Under the pieces are notes generated by a model that was not told the DNA's origin, did no database searches, and worked only from the letters and a program-made list of their open reading frames with translations. Made by a program: the position numbers and the translations under genes. 64,000 nt of DNA, from NCBI GenBank assembly GCA_009829735.1, contig CM020619.1, forward strand, positions 21,409,366 through 21,473,365, written 5' to 3'. Of this stretch, positions 17,967-27,761 are shown piece by piece. The stretch is from Pyropia yezoensis (lineage: Eukaryota > Rhodophyta > Bangiophyceae > Bangiales > Bangiaceae). Position 1 is the first letter of the stretch; each line of letters opens with the position of its first letter.

Positions 17967-20336
17967 ATGTCGGACCCCCAGGTACCCGGGGGCGAGGACG
18001 ACCTCCTGCCTGAAGAGGGGGAAGAGGTGATGGTGGACGACGTTCCCGTCTCCGCCACCGCCGCCAAGTGCTTCCTAGCGAGCTCGTCGGAGGACGAGGA
18101 CGACCGGGTGACCGTTCGTGTGGCCCCGGACGGCGCGCCGGGCGGGTTGTCGTCTGTGTGTAGCGGCACGACGGCTCCGTCGGGTGGCGGACAACCGCGT
18201 GCAGCGGTGGCTTCTACCGCTTCTCCTCCGGCGGCCCGGATGGCTTCTGTCGCCGGTACCGGCGTGGCTCTACCTCAAGACGGTGTCGCCGGCGTGGCGG
18301 ATGGTGGTGTTGGCACCCCGTCCAGTCCGGCGGGTCAAGACGGCGCGGGTGCCCGCCCGGTTGGTGTGTCCGCTGCGGCGGGTAGCAAGTCTACCCGTGC
18401 TGCCCCCGTGGTACCCACGTCGGGTCCGGGTGGCGGCGATGCTCTGCCCGCGGTGCCGCGGGCGTCTGGTGGTCAAGGTGGGTCTACACCGATGGCTGTG
18501 GACTCCGGTAGTTACTCCGGGCGGGCGCCCGTCCTTCTTCTTCCTCCTCGGCCGCGTGCGACTCCGGCGCCGGCCCCTCTTCTGGTGGAGCATCCCCCGG
18601 CGCCCCCTATTCTTCCTGGTCCAGCCCGGGTTGCTTCGTTGGGTGGCGGCGTCGCCGTGGCGGCGGGTCAACCCGCCATGTCGATGTTCGACTTGGTGGC
18701 TCGGGTTCGAGGCCTGACTGTGCAAGAGTCCATGGAGTCCGATGGGCGGATGCGGGTGGACTTCCACCTGCCCCATCCCCGTGGAGAGTCCTCCCGGCGC
18801 GTCAAAATGGACCCGAGTTGGGAGCGGGAGTTGATGCGGCTGGTCAACCAGCCGAACGCGGTGCGAGTGGAACACCATTGGATCCTGAGTCAGCCGGACG
18901 ACCGGCATGCGCAGCTCTGGCGTACTCGGGTGGGACGGGGTGAGGTCTACCTCGACCCCAACTTCGGGGTATGCGACCTGATTGCTCCCGCGTTGCCGCG
19001 GGAGATTGACTACCCGGCTAGTGCTCGGGGGATTGCGGCGGCGGCGGAGCCGGTTGCGTTTGGGGAGACGGTGGGCAGTACCGGTCGGTATCCCTACTTT
19101 GATTACTACCCGGGGGTATCCCCGTATCTGTCGTTGACGGCTCCCTACCCGCCTATGGCGGGGTTGAAGTCGGCGTCGAGCTGGCGACGTAACCATGGTG
19201 TCATGGCGGATGCGTTTCGCACGGATATAACGTGTGCGTTGCAGACCGGCAACGGTCGTGCGCCGGTATACACTCCCGTGCGCCCGCCGCTATGGCAGGA
19301 GGGGTGGGAACCCGCCCCTGCTTTCCGGTTTGACACCGGCTCCTGTCTCCGATACTTCGGGAGTGTGTTGGCCTCCCAGCCGGTCCACCCGTTGCAGGGT
19401 ACCTTTACCCTTGAGGTTACCCTCGGGCAGGCGTCCTCCTTCTTGCTGTCCGTCCGCCGGCAGGGGCGCCTGTTTCATCTTCCGACGGGTGTCCGTCGGC
19501 ACATCTCGCAGTTGGGCGTGGACCTGATAGCTGCCAAGACCGGGTTTGCCCGGGAGTTCGAGGCACTGCTGGCTGTTCACGATGCCGTGAACTGGGCTGG
19601 GGTGTTGGCCCATCCCCCGTACCGGGACCCGCAGGCTGGGGCTTCCCCCTTGCCTCGTCACTCGTTGCGTATCCGGCGTACTCAGCCGGGTGAGCCTAGT
19701 TGCCATGGGTGGGCGTCCACCGAGGCCGTTCCTGACCTGGGTATTCCCATGGTTATCCATGACCCTCTTCAGGTCCTTGCCCCGTGGTTCGGTAACCCGA
19801 TACCGGCGGCGGTTGGCCGTCGTCCCCGAGAGTGGGGCTCTGCGGGTGGGGAGCGTGAGGTGTCCCGTCGTCGGGCGGAGCCCCGCCGGGGTTACGGTGG
19901 AGCCCCTTCGGTAGGGTCCTTCCGAGCCTCGTATCAGGTGCCACCGGCTCCGGTGGTAGCCGTGTCGGCTCCTTTGGCTCCTCTGGCTGCGCCAGTGTCC
20001 GCTCCCGCCCCTGTCATACAAGACGGGGGTCCCCGTCTCTGGTATGAGGGCGTTGACGCCCTTGTTGCCCGCGCAATGCGGGAGGGTCTCTCTGCTAGCT
20101 GGGGGGATATCCCCCCAGGTGCTGCGCTAGTTGGGTCAGCGCGTTGCTTCGGTGGCGTGCTGGACCGCCTCCAGAAAGCTCTGGAGGACGTGGAGGCAGG
20201 CCGCAGCACCCTCGTCCAGCTATGCACCGAGGTAACTCGGGTGATTGACCGTCGTGAGATTGCCGACCGGTGGAGCACGGAGGTATACGCGCTTACGCGT
20301 GAGTGGCCTCCCTCGGGCAGTGGGTCTACCCACTGA
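17967..20336 (+). CDS. Unknown 789-residue protein on the opposite strand of element A
   Basis: No family recognised. The ATG at 17967 (context CACCATGT) gives 789 residues, intact, ending in TGA. The head is very acidic (EDDLLPEEGEE, SSSEDEDD). Residues of about 60-240 are Pro/Ala/Gly-rich and probably disordered. From about residue 233 (MSMFDLVARVRGL) to about 620 the sequence looks folded, rich in Trp and Tyr. After another Pro/Ala linker comes a helical tail (RLQKALEDVEAGRSTLVQL). It lies between the end of pol and the 3' LTR but is transcribed the other way. The LTR carries a TATA box in the right direction about 760 bp upstream. Accessory ORFs, including antisense ones, are known from some LTR elements; a Gag-like, Env-like or silencing-suppressor role would be speculation. 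Confidence 0.75.
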   Translation: MSDPQVPGGEDDLLPEEGEEVMVDDVPVSATAAKCFLASSSEDEDDRVTVRVAPDGAPGGLSSVCSGTTAPSGGGQPRAAVASTASPPAARMASVAGTGVALPQDGVAGVADGGVGTPSSPAGQDGAGARPVGVSAAAGSKSTRAAPVVPTSGPGGGDALPAVPRASGGQGGSTPMAVDSGSYSGRAPVLLLPPRPRATPAPAPLLVEHPPAPPILPGPARVASLGGGVAVAAGQPAMSMFDLVARVRGLTVQESMESDGRMRVDFHLPHPRGESSRRVKMDPSWERELMRLVNQPNAVRVEHHWILSQPDDRHAQLWRTRVGRGEVYLDPNFGVCDLIAPALPREIDYPASARGIAAAAEPVAFGETVGSTGRYPYFDYYPGVSPYLSLTAPYPPMAGLKSASSWRRNHGVMADAFRTDITCALQTGNGRAPVYTPVRPPLWQEGWEPAPAFRFDTGSCLRYFGSVLASQPVHPLQGTFTLEVTLGQASSFLLSVRRQGRLFHLPTGVRRHISQLGVDLIAAKTGFAREFEALLAVHDAVNWAGVLAHPPYRDPQAGASPLPRHSLRIRRTQPGEPSCHGWASTEAVPDLGIPMVIHDPLQVLAPWFGNPIPAAVGRRPREWGSAGGEREVSRRRAEPRRGYGGAPSVGSFRASYQVPPAPVVAVSAPLAPLAAPVSAPAPVIQDGGPRLWYEGVDALVARAMREGLSASWGDIPPGAALVGSARCFGGVLDRLQKALEDVEAGRSTLVQLCTEVTRVIDRREIADRWSTEVYALTREWPPSGSGSTH

Positions 20337-20587
20337 GGAGTGCTATTGGTTGTGAGGGAGAGGGCCCCGGTGACCCTTATGGTAGCCGGGTAGTAGTGAG
20401 TATAAACTCATCTCCTTTGGGGGCATTGCTTGCCTCTGTTTGCTGCCCTGGGGAGCACCCCTTCTGGCTCAGTGGTGCCTTGCCTCCCGCCCAACTTCTT
20501 CCGGTTGGTTCCTGCTTGGGGAGGTCATCCTCCCTCACTTTGTGTCTTGGCTTTGGGAGGTCATCCTCCCGTGTAAGCCCCCTATTT

Positions 20588-20736
20588 ACTTCGATGTTAT
20601 CGAAGTTAGCCTTTACCTTTAAGTTAACTTATTAAGGTTCAGGTTTTACTGAGTTACCTAAGCTTGACTCTACTTAGTTGCCTAAGCTTGGTTCGACTTA
20701 GAAACCTAAGTCTGAGTTGACTTAGAAACCTAAGTC
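20588..20736. terminator. Cluster of AT-rich hairpins between convergent ORFs of element A
   Basis: Inverted repeats: ACTTCGAT...ATCGAAGT (20588-20606), the palindrome TAAGTTAACTTA (20620-20631), and two copies of GACTTAGAAACCTAAGTC (20695-20712 and 20719-20736). They lie in the 478-bp gap where the plus-strand ORF and the minus-strand pol converge. A role in 3'-end formation for both transcripts is likely but inferred. Confidence 0.55.
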
Positions 20737-20814
20737 TGCCGTAACCATGTCACACCCTACTTAGTAGGTATAAGCCTCACCCCCCAACAGCCGAAGTCGG
20801 TGTCGGTTGGGTTG

Positions 20815-23800
20815 TTACAGTAGGCGTCGTCGCCTCATGTAAGGCATGAGGAGTTGGCGGGGTATATTTGCCGCCTGTTCCCAGGTGGGTGAGTCGTATC
20901 CGACCCACATAACCTTGACGTACCAGGGTCCTGGTAGGTCCGGGTCGGTGTGTCCGACCACGCTCTCTACTTGGTATGGAATCCCACCCGGTCCCACCGG
21001 GTCATCTGACCGGTGGGTTGTAAGAGCTTCATGTAGCAACCCAGCCGGTACAGGCTGAGGCTGTTCCGGCTTCGGAGCAGGTGTGACATCATTCACACTG
21101 ATGCGTTGGATCTCCGTATCGGAGTGTAAGATAACAAAGTGGTCATCTCTGTGGAGAATCTGGTACGGTCCCTTGACCGGTTGCATGAGCTTGTTCCCCC
21201 GGAACTTCTGGTGTCTGATATAGACCCAGTCACCTGTTACCAGGGTTGCGTTGCGCACCCGTAGTCGGGCGTCGAAGTTCTTCTCATATCGAAGTTGTGT
21301 TCTGTCAAGGGCACCCTTGAGCTTAGGAATCATCCACGATAGCTTGGCCAACCAAGCTAGGTGGATGCGTTCGGCCGGTCGGCTTTTCCGTGTATCATAC
21401 CGAGTGCACCTGCCTGGTGGCAGCGTCAGGTTACCGACGCCTAGTGGCATGACCCACTCCAGCGGAGCGATGTTTGTGCTCCGATGTGGCCTGGCATTGT
21501 ATGCCAGGGTGAGTACGGACAGAAGCCTGTCCCAAGTGTTCGTGTGCTCGGCCACGTAGCACTGTAGCATCTTGACGATGGTGCGGTTGAACCGCTCCAC
21601 CTGCCCGTTGGTTTGCGGGTGGTAGTCGGATGCCCGACGTGGTTCGATACCGAACATGCCCAGGACCTTAGTGCAGAATGCTGACGTAAGGTTTGCTCCG
21701 TTGTCGGAGAGGAGTTGCTTCATGACTCCGTATGCACTGATCCAGTGGTCAACCACTGCGTTCATGATGGTGTATGCCGTATCATTCGGGATGGCTGCCG
21801 CTCGTGACAGCTTAGTGAACCGGTCAGACATGACCAGGATGTACCTGTTCCCTTCATCCGTTACCGGAAGTGGCCCGAGTATGTCGATAGCGACTTGCTC
21901 GTTGGGCCCATCGGGTGGGAACAGCTTCATGGCAGATGCCTGCCTATGTAGACTCATGCGGTTACGTTCACAGGGGTGGCATCCCCTTACGTGGTCGACC
22001 ACGTCGACGGCCATTGCTGGCCAGTAGAAGAACCTTCGCATTGCTGCGAACATACGTGAACCCCCCGGGTGTCCGGCTGTGGGGTTCTCGTGTTCTCGTT
22101 CCATGACGGCTTGCCGTAAGGACACGGGAACCACGACTTGATGTCGTCCATCGGCGGGTGCCCGCCGGTATATGAGTCCGTCTTCGTTCTCGGAGAAGAT
22201 GCCGGCCGTACCGGCCAGGAGGTTAGCGCGATGACGTCTACAGTCGTCGTCATTGGCTTTTGCCTCGCGGAAGTCCGCGAGGGTTAGTGGGCATGCTCGG
22301 TGCGCCATGGTATGGTCAACCATACCTTGGGTAGCGTTACCCACCATGCAGACCGGTACCACCGGGATGTCCTCGTCCACCGGGCGGGTATCCCCGCTCG
22401 GGGTGTCGAGTCGAGACAATGCGTCTCCGAGATGGTGGGTTGACCCAGCCTTATACACGGTACGGTAGTCGTGCTCGGCCATTTTTAGCCTCCATCGGGC
22501 TAGCCTCCCATGGCTATCGGAATCCTTGTCACCAAGGTTGAGGAGCCATCGTAGGGGTTCGTGGTCGGACCTCACGATGAACCTGGAGCCCTCCAGGTAT
22601 GGACGGAGCAGTTGCACTGCCCATATAACTCCGAGGCATTTACGCTCGGTGGCACTATAGTTACGCTCAGCCGGGTTGAGTGTCCGGCTGAAGTATCCTA
22701 CCGGACGTAGGTCCGGGATAACGTTATCGGTACCGATCAACGTCTCTCCCTGTAACAGGGTGCATCCCACTTGTGTATCGCAGGCATCGACGTCGATGAC
22801 GAAGGTACCCCGTCGGTGCGGTAACGCAAGGACGGGTGGGGATAGTAGGGCTCGCTTCAGCGACTCGAAGGCCTCCTCTTCGCTAGGCGAAGGGGGTTGG
22901 AGTACCTTGGGCAGGGTACTGCTCGTAAGAACCGTTAACGGTTTAGCTATCCGAGCGAAGTCCTTGACGAACCGTCGGTATACATTGCACATTCCCAGGA
23001 AGCTCTTGAGCTGTGTCTGGGTGTTAGGGAACCGGGCATCCCGGAGTGCCCGGGTATTGGCTTCGAGTACCCCTAGTTTACCAGGGGTTATCTGGTGGCC
23101 CAGATACTCGACCGTCTGTTGGAAGAAGGCGCACTTCTTCAGACGCAGGGTTACCCCGGCGTTCCGCAAGAGGGTGAGTACCTCGTCCACATGTTGCACA
23201 TGGTCATCCATGTTACGCGAGAAGACGATAACGTCCTCGAGGTACACTAGGTAGTTACGCCACTTCACCCCCGACAGTATAATGTCGATAGCCCGCTGGA
23301 ATGTAGCGAGGGCATTGGACAATCCGAAGGGCATCCTTAGGAACTTGTACACTCCACTGTGACAGACGAATGCCGTCTTGGGGATATCCTCGTCCGCCAC
23401 CGGGATCTGCCAGTATCCGGCATTACAGTCGATGGTGGTAAACACCGTAGCTTCCCCCAGGGAGTCGATGCATTCATCCATCCTGGGTAAAGGGTAGGAG
23501 TCCTTCTTGGTAACCAAGTTGAGGCGTCGATAATCGATGCAAAACCGAGGGGTTTGATCCTTCTTCGGTACAATAACGACTGGGGCACCCCACTCCGACA
23601 TCGAAGGTCGGATCACCTTAGCTTCACTCATCCTCTTCACTTCTCCATCAACGATCTCTCGTTGCATAGGTCCCGCTCGGTGCGGTTGTGACCGGGCGGG
23701 GCGTGCGCCTGGTACCAGGTCAATACGATGTTGGGTTGCCCCAATGGTACCCAGGGCTCCGCCTGTCCACATGACGTCATGCTTTCTTAACATCCGTCGT

Positions 23801-24981
23801 ACCCCTTCGGCTACGGAAGGGGGAAGGTGGTCGAGGTCAGCCTCGGCCAGTGCCTTCAATGCTTCTTGGTCCTTCGGCGGAATATCCGCCGGTAATGATG
23901 GTCGACTAGGCTTCCCGTCATCGGGTTGCTGTCGCTCGGTGGTCTCGGCGACCGCCATCACCTCAAGTGGGTCCACTTGACCTTCCTTGTCAGGGGTAAG
24001 GATATCTCCTTCGTAGAGCTCGGCAATCCCGAGGATAGTCCCCTTCGGGAGGGTGACTGCCTTACGGCGATAGTTCGCCATCACTAGGAGGGACGACCCT
24101 CCTGATGGGAGGTCTATGAGACCGTTGGCCATGGTCAACCCATGGCGCTTGTACGTCCGCAAGTTGGACTTGACTCTGCAGATGCCTGCGAGGTCACAGT
24201 TAACCGGGAGGACTGTCTCCGACAACGGCTCAAAGCGAGTTCGCTTGGCCAACCGAAGTGTCTTCGGCTCGACACTTGCGTACACCTCAGCCACGTTAAC
24301 GTGGCTCCCTTGTAGCGTCAGGTCCCTGACGATAGCCGTGTGTCCTCGCTTCGTCCCGTCGGCTTCTTGAAGCTCGACGGTCCTCCGGCCTGGCCGGATA
24401 GCATCAACGTGAACGTTGATGAAGGTGCACCCCAGTATGCAGGGCACCGATAGGGTCTCACACACCACGAAGTCGACTTCCGTGGTGAGTTCCCCGATGG
24501 TCACCCGCAGCGACATCGCTGCGGTCGTACAAATGAGGCGACCATTCGCGTCCTTGATGGTGCGTCCCCGAGTCACTCTGACTCGCGGAAGCCACTTTTC
24601 CGGGAGGGTATCCTTCCGGATAAGGTTGGGTCCAGCCCCTGTATCCAGTACAGGGTAGTACGATCGTGTCGACTGGGGGTCAACCCCCAGTGTGGCTGAT
24701 ACCTTGAAGTTCTCCAAGGTAAACAGCACGTGGCCTACACCGATATCCGGTGTAGCTCGGGCATCCTGAACAGGACCCTTGTCTGGTTCCATGTGACGGG
24801 GCTTCCCGTCCTCTCCTCCCAACCTTGGTGGTTGGTCATAAATCCCCTGACGCCGTGTCGTCGGGGCCGGAAGGTGTACCCGGGGGTTGATGCGGCGTCG
24901 GCTCAACCGCGCTCTCCGTGGGGCTTTCCCCGCGGTACTCCGGGGTGGCTTGCTTGGGTTACCCAAGCGCCCCCCGGTCAT
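20815..24981 (-). CDS. Element A Pol: protease, reverse transcriptase, RNase H, integrase, chromodomain
   Basis: 1,388 residues, one open frame. Order: retropepsin with DTGAG (about residue 113); RT with the NAGYWQIP and FGLSNA motifs and a catalytic motif reading YLED (about 580-583) instead of the usual YxDD; and RNase H (FVIDVDACDTQVG, then RSDHEPLRWLL). Next comes integrase with an HHCC zinc finger (from about 960) and a DDE core (AIDILG about 1032, LSDNGAN about 1093, QVERFNR about 1130). The last 60-80 residues form a chromodomain (YQVESVV...WYVKVMWVGY...TWEQ), which places the element among chromoviruses that target marked chromatin. The ATG at 24981 lies 8 nt beyond the TAA that ends the readthrough gag frame. 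The Asp-to-Glu change in the RT site may inactivate this copy. Confidence 0.96.
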   Translation of the reverse strand: MTGGRLGNPSKPPRSTAGKAPRRARLSRRRINPRVHLPAPTTRRQGIYDQPPRLGGEDGKPRHMEPDKGPVQDARATPDIGVGHVLFTLENFKVSATLGVDPQSTRSYYPVLDTGAGPNLIRKDTLPEKWLPRVRVTRGRTIKDANGRLICTTAAMSLRVTIGELTTEVDFVVCETLSVPCILGCTFINVHVDAIRPGRRTVELQEADGTKRGHTAIVRDLTLQGSHVNVAEVYASVEPKTLRLAKRTRFEPLSETVLPVNCDLAGICRVKSNLRTYKRHGLTMANGLIDLPSGGSSLLVMANYRRKAVTLPKGTILGIAELYEGDILTPDKEGQVDPLEVMAVAETTERQQPDDGKPSRPSLPADIPPKDQEALKALAEADLDHLPPSVAEGVRRMLRKHDVMWTGGALGTIGATQHRIDLVPGARPARSQPHRAGPMQREIVDGEVKRMSEAKVIRPSMSEWGAPVVIVPKKDQTPRFCIDYRRLNLVTKKDSYPLPRMDECIDSLGEATVFTTIDCNAGYWQIPVADEDIPKTAFVCHSGVYKFLRMPFGLSNALATFQRAIDIILSGVKWRNYLVYLEDVIVFSRNMDDHVQHVDEVLTLLRNAGVTLRLKKCAFFQQTVEYLGHQITPGKLGVLEANTRALRDARFPNTQTQLKSFLGMCNVYRRFVKDFARIAKPLTVLTSSTLPKVLQPPSPSEEEAFESLKRALLSPPVLALPHRRGTFVIDVDACDTQVGCTLLQGETLIGTDNVIPDLRPVGYFSRTLNPAERNYSATERKCLGVIWAVQLLRPYLEGSRFIVRSDHEPLRWLLNLGDKDSDSHGRLARWRLKMAEHDYRTVYKAGSTHHLGDALSRLDTPSGDTRPVDEDIPVVPVCMVGNATQGMVDHTMAHRACPLTLADFREAKANDDDCRRHRANLLAGTAGIFSENEDGLIYRRAPADGRHQVVVPVSLRQAVMEREHENPTAGHPGGSRMFAAMRRFFYWPAMAVDVVDHVRGCHPCERNRMSLHRQASAMKLFPPDGPNEQVAIDILGPLPVTDEGNRYILVMSDRFTKLSRAAAIPNDTAYTIMNAVVDHWISAYGVMKQLLSDNGANLTSAFCTKVLGMFGIEPRRASDYHPQTNGQVERFNRTIVKMLQCYVAEHTNTWDRLLSVLTLAYNARPHRSTNIAPLEWVMPLGVGNLTLPPGRCTRYDTRKSRPAERIHLAWLAKLSWMIPKLKGALDRTQLRYEKNFDARLRVRNATLVTGDWVYIRHQKFRGNKLMQPVKGPYQILHRDDHFVILHSDTEIQRISVNDVTPAPKPEQPQPVPAGLLHEALTTHRSDDPVGPGGIPYQVESVVGHTDPDLPGPWYVKVMWVGYDSPTWEQAANIPRQLLMPYMRRRRLL

Positions 24982-25193
24982 CCTTCCTCTTACTCGTTTC
25001 CCGCCCTTGGTAGGGTGCTGTCCGCCGGGACATCCGGCTGCGGAGGTGCCTCCTCGACGGCCAGTACTCCACCTGAGGCTGGCTGCCTACCCGGTGCGGG
25101 TCCGGGTGCTCTGGCGGGATACCCCCCGGTGGATGCCTTGCGGTGCGCCGCCGCCCGCCGAGACTCCTCGGGGATGAGTGGGCAGGAAGACAC

Positions 25194-27173
25194 TCAGTGC
25201 TGGGGATCCCCACACAACATACATCCGGACGTGCCGGTCCCTCCTTGAGTTCGCATCGGGGTAGCCCCGTAGCTGCGGTTGCCTCCCTCGGGCGCCCGAG
25301 TGCCTGCTCCCTGGTAGGCCCTGGGTCCTTGGGTCAACCGGAACATGGACTCCCCCAACCGGTTGGGTCGACCCGCAATCTGCGGAGGTGTCTCCGTACG
25401 TACTGCCCATGTTGGCAGGGGCTGGTGGGGGTTACCCGTAACCGGGGCATACCCCGTCGTCCGCACATACGGGACGCGCCGTCCCGCTTCCTCGTTGACC
25501 TGGAACTGGGTCCCAGCCGGGGCGATGTACGCTACCGTACCGTGCTCATCAATCACCGGCGTCGCCGGTTGCAACAGGTGGCCCTGTTGGTCAACTAGAG
25601 GTTCATCCTCGCCCGTAGGGGTATGTTCGGTCGCCACCAGTACTGGTGCGGCCTTACGTTCCACCTTCTCTTGCCTCGGTACCGGGGTAAGACTGGGCTT
25701 GCCTCCCTCACCCTTGGGCTTCGGGGCCAAGGCACACTTCGGGTGTAGAACCCGGTAGGCGTCCCCTAGGGACTTGCACATATGCATCAGTCGACTGAAG
25801 CTCGTCCGGGCCGTATTGGCTCCCCGAGCGGATATCCGCACGTAGTTGGGTACTCCTGCGAACAGGATGGCCCGTAGCTCCCCTTCTCCGAGGAGCTTCC
25901 CCAGCTCGTAGTCGAGCTCTTGGATCCGGCGTCCAAACATCTCTTCATCCTCCCAGCTCTGGGCGGTGGCAGTGCGCAGGGCCCGGTAGTGGTCCTCGCA
26001 CTTGTCCTCGCTGAGGTAACTGCTCAGCAGCTCCTTGAGAATCCCACGGTAATCCATGGGGGTGGCCGCGACCCTCATTCCCGGCATCGGGGATGCCTGG
26101 CGAAGAATGCCTCGCACCCGTTCATCAACAAAGAACGGGAGGATCTCCAGCGCCAGCCCCTCGTTAACGAGGGCCTTGTCCGCGGCTGCCTTGAAGCTAG
26201 TCAAGAAGCCGAAGACTGCCAACGGACGTCCGTTGGGGCCCCCGAACATAGGGACTCCCTTCATAAGTGTCTGCATAGAGCGGATCGCTCGGTGCGACGT
26301 ATTACGCATCGATTCCGATACGGTGGTAGATCGGTCTTCCAAACGATAACGTTCGGGAGTCAGTACCGACCTAAAGACTTCGTTGACGATCTCCGTGTCA
26401 GCGTCCTGGATATCCAGTCGCTTAGCCAGTTGATGAGCAAACTCATCGGACTCCATCCGCTTCAGTAGGCTCGCAGTTACCTGCGCGGTCATAGCTTCCA
26501 CCACTGAAGATGGTACTTCAGGCGTCCGCACTTCGGGAACCCGAGTTGCCTGGCCTCCTTCGTCGTGGGGATACTGTGAGAGGGTACCCCCTCCGCCAAT
26601 AACCGACTCTCCACCGGCGTAAGTATCCGCCGGGTCGTGTCCGCGGAGTCCGCTTCGGGTGCTCCGAGTGTATCGCTCCGTGTGGCTCCGTTCCAACTCT
26701 GCCGACGAGTCGGATCCATACCCCATTGTGTCCGGGGGTTGTCCAGGAGTAGCAACACCGGGGTTGACCCTGGTGGACTCCGAAAGTAGTCCGGCCGGTT
26801 CGAACCGTACTGGTGTGGGAGGAACACGACGGGGTCCCGTCGTGTGGCGTGTTGACATCAACACTGCCATCGCGCCCTCCGTCCGCTCCTGGCGAGCGTC
26901 GAGTCCGGAAAACCGGGCCTCGATGCGGGCCAATGATGCCATCAGGGAATCCCCTGGTGAAGGAGGCGGCGGAGTGAGGTCGGTCGACGACAGTTGAGGC
27001 GGGCCCCCGCCTCCTGCCGTCCGAGCCGTGCCAAACGTCGATCCGGCACCTGAGAGCATTGGCGTCTCAATGTTGTCGATCGGGTTCCCGATCTCGGTTC
27101 CCGTAGTCACCTCCGGGGTCGGCGTCGACGCCGATCCGTCATCTTGAACGTTCCCCGTCTCTTGGGTAGACAT
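25194..27173 (-). CDS. Element A Gag, ending in a TGA inside the zinc knuckle
   Basis: Capsid/nucleocapsid protein that packages element RNA. The ATG at 27173 (MSTQETGNV) gives 659 residues. A disordered head is followed by a helical capsid region (about residues 225-430) and a Pro/Gly-rich tail. The CCHC knuckle reads CMLCGDPQH, then TGA at 25194-25196, then VSSC. The spacing CX2CX4HX4C is completed only if the TGA is read, and it occupies the place where element B has Trp (CWNCNSDGHWAYDC). Past the TGA the same frame runs 67 more codons to a TAA at 24990, just before the pol ATG. Either TGG has mutated to TGA or this is programmed readthrough. Confidence 0.93.
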   Translation of the reverse strand: MSTQETGNVQDDGSASTPTPEVTTGTEIGNPIDNIETPMLSGAGSTFGTARTAGGGGPPQLSSTDLTPPPPSPGDSLMASLARIEARFSGLDARQERTEGAMAVLMSTRHTTGPRRVPPTPVRFEPAGLLSESTRVNPGVATPGQPPDTMGYGSDSSAELERSHTERYTRSTRSGLRGHDPADTYAGGESVIGGGGTLSQYPHDEGGQATRVPEVRTPEVPSSVVEAMTAQVTASLLKRMESDEFAHQLAKRLDIQDADTEIVNEVFRSVLTPERYRLEDRSTTVSESMRNTSHRAIRSMQTLMKGVPMFGGPNGRPLAVFGFLTSFKAAADKALVNEGLALEILPFFVDERVRGILRQASPMPGMRVAATPMDYRGILKELLSSYLSEDKCEDHYRALRTATAQSWEDEEMFGRRIQELDYELGKLLGEGELRAILFAGVPNYVRISARGANTARTSFSRLMHMCKSLGDAYRVLHPKCALAPKPKGEGGKPSLTPVPRQEKVERKAAPVLVATEHTPTGEDEPLVDQQGHLLQPATPVIDEHGTVAYIAPAGTQFQVNEEAGRRVPYVRTTGYAPVTGNPHQPLPTWAVRTETPPQIAGRPNRLGESMFRLTQGPRAYQGAGTRAPEGGNRSYGATPMRTQGGTGTSGCMLCGDPQH

Positions 27174-27380
27174 AGTCACAATCAGTCAACCGACGTAACA
27201 ATCACCACGAATAAGAGGGCGAGGGGGTAGATTGGGGAGAGTAACAGTAGATCACAGTCAAAGGTAAAAACTCAACACAATCGATCAGGTCGCAACACCA
27301 CGAGTACAAGAAAAGGACCGGATCCCTATCCGTGTGCCAGGGCCGAAGACGGCGTCACCACAAGTGTGACGGAAACCCGT

Positions 27381-27397
27381 CCCCTGCTGCTCCACCA
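27381..27397 (-). other. Primer-binding site of element A
   Basis: On the minus strand TGGTGGAGCAGCAGGGG starts one base after the 5' LTR, the place and TGG start expected for pairing with a tRNA 3' end (...CCA). The tRNA is not identified. Element B shares the first 15 bases. Confidence 0.8.
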
Positions 27398-27398
27398 A

Positions 27399-27761
27399 TG
27401 TAGCACAATAGGAATCCGTCGCACGTCCACTCTCAGGGAACACTCACCAAGGGGGATCGGCACCAACGTCACCGGGAGGCCAAGGTTGCTGTCCTTGGAG
27501 CACAAGCCACGGGACCAAGATGGGAGCCCAAATGGGAGGGGTTTGTTGTTCTACCTTGGCCGGCGATGGATTCGCCGCCGGCCCCCACGTTATAAACCCT
27601 CGGAGACACTACTAACTACCCTCCACCCCAAGATGCAAGTCCCTCTGGTCATACGTAACTTATAGATACCGTGACCAGTACGAACTATCAAATTGAATGT
27701 TAAGGGTTAGAAGTAGCCCCCCTAATATTAGGGTTACCATACGGCCAACCATATTGCTACA
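27399..27761 (-). repeat. 5' LTR of element A
   Basis: 363 bp, starting TGTAGCA and ending TGCTACA in element orientation, with intact terminal inverted repeats. Nearly identical to the copy at 17013-17375. Confidence 0.95.

Larger units (their letters stand above)
17013..27761 (-). mobile_element. Complete Ty3/gypsy chromovirus-type LTR retrotransposon (element A)
   Basis: Two 363-bp direct repeats bound the element (17013-17375 and 27399-27761). They differ at only about five positions that I counted, so the insertion is recent. A 5-bp target duplication CGCCC flanks it (17008-17012 and 27762-27766). In its own (minus) orientation the order is 5' LTR, primer-binding site, gag, pol (protease, RT, RNase H, integrase, chromodomain), an opposite-strand 789-codon ORF, polypurine tract and 3' LTR. 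It lies inside the pol of element B. Confidence 0.97.

Noticed and set aside
17348..18169. 273-codon minus-strand frame beside the element A LTR
   Set aside because: Pro/Arg/Gly-rich shadow of the plus-strand ORF; it runs into the LTR.
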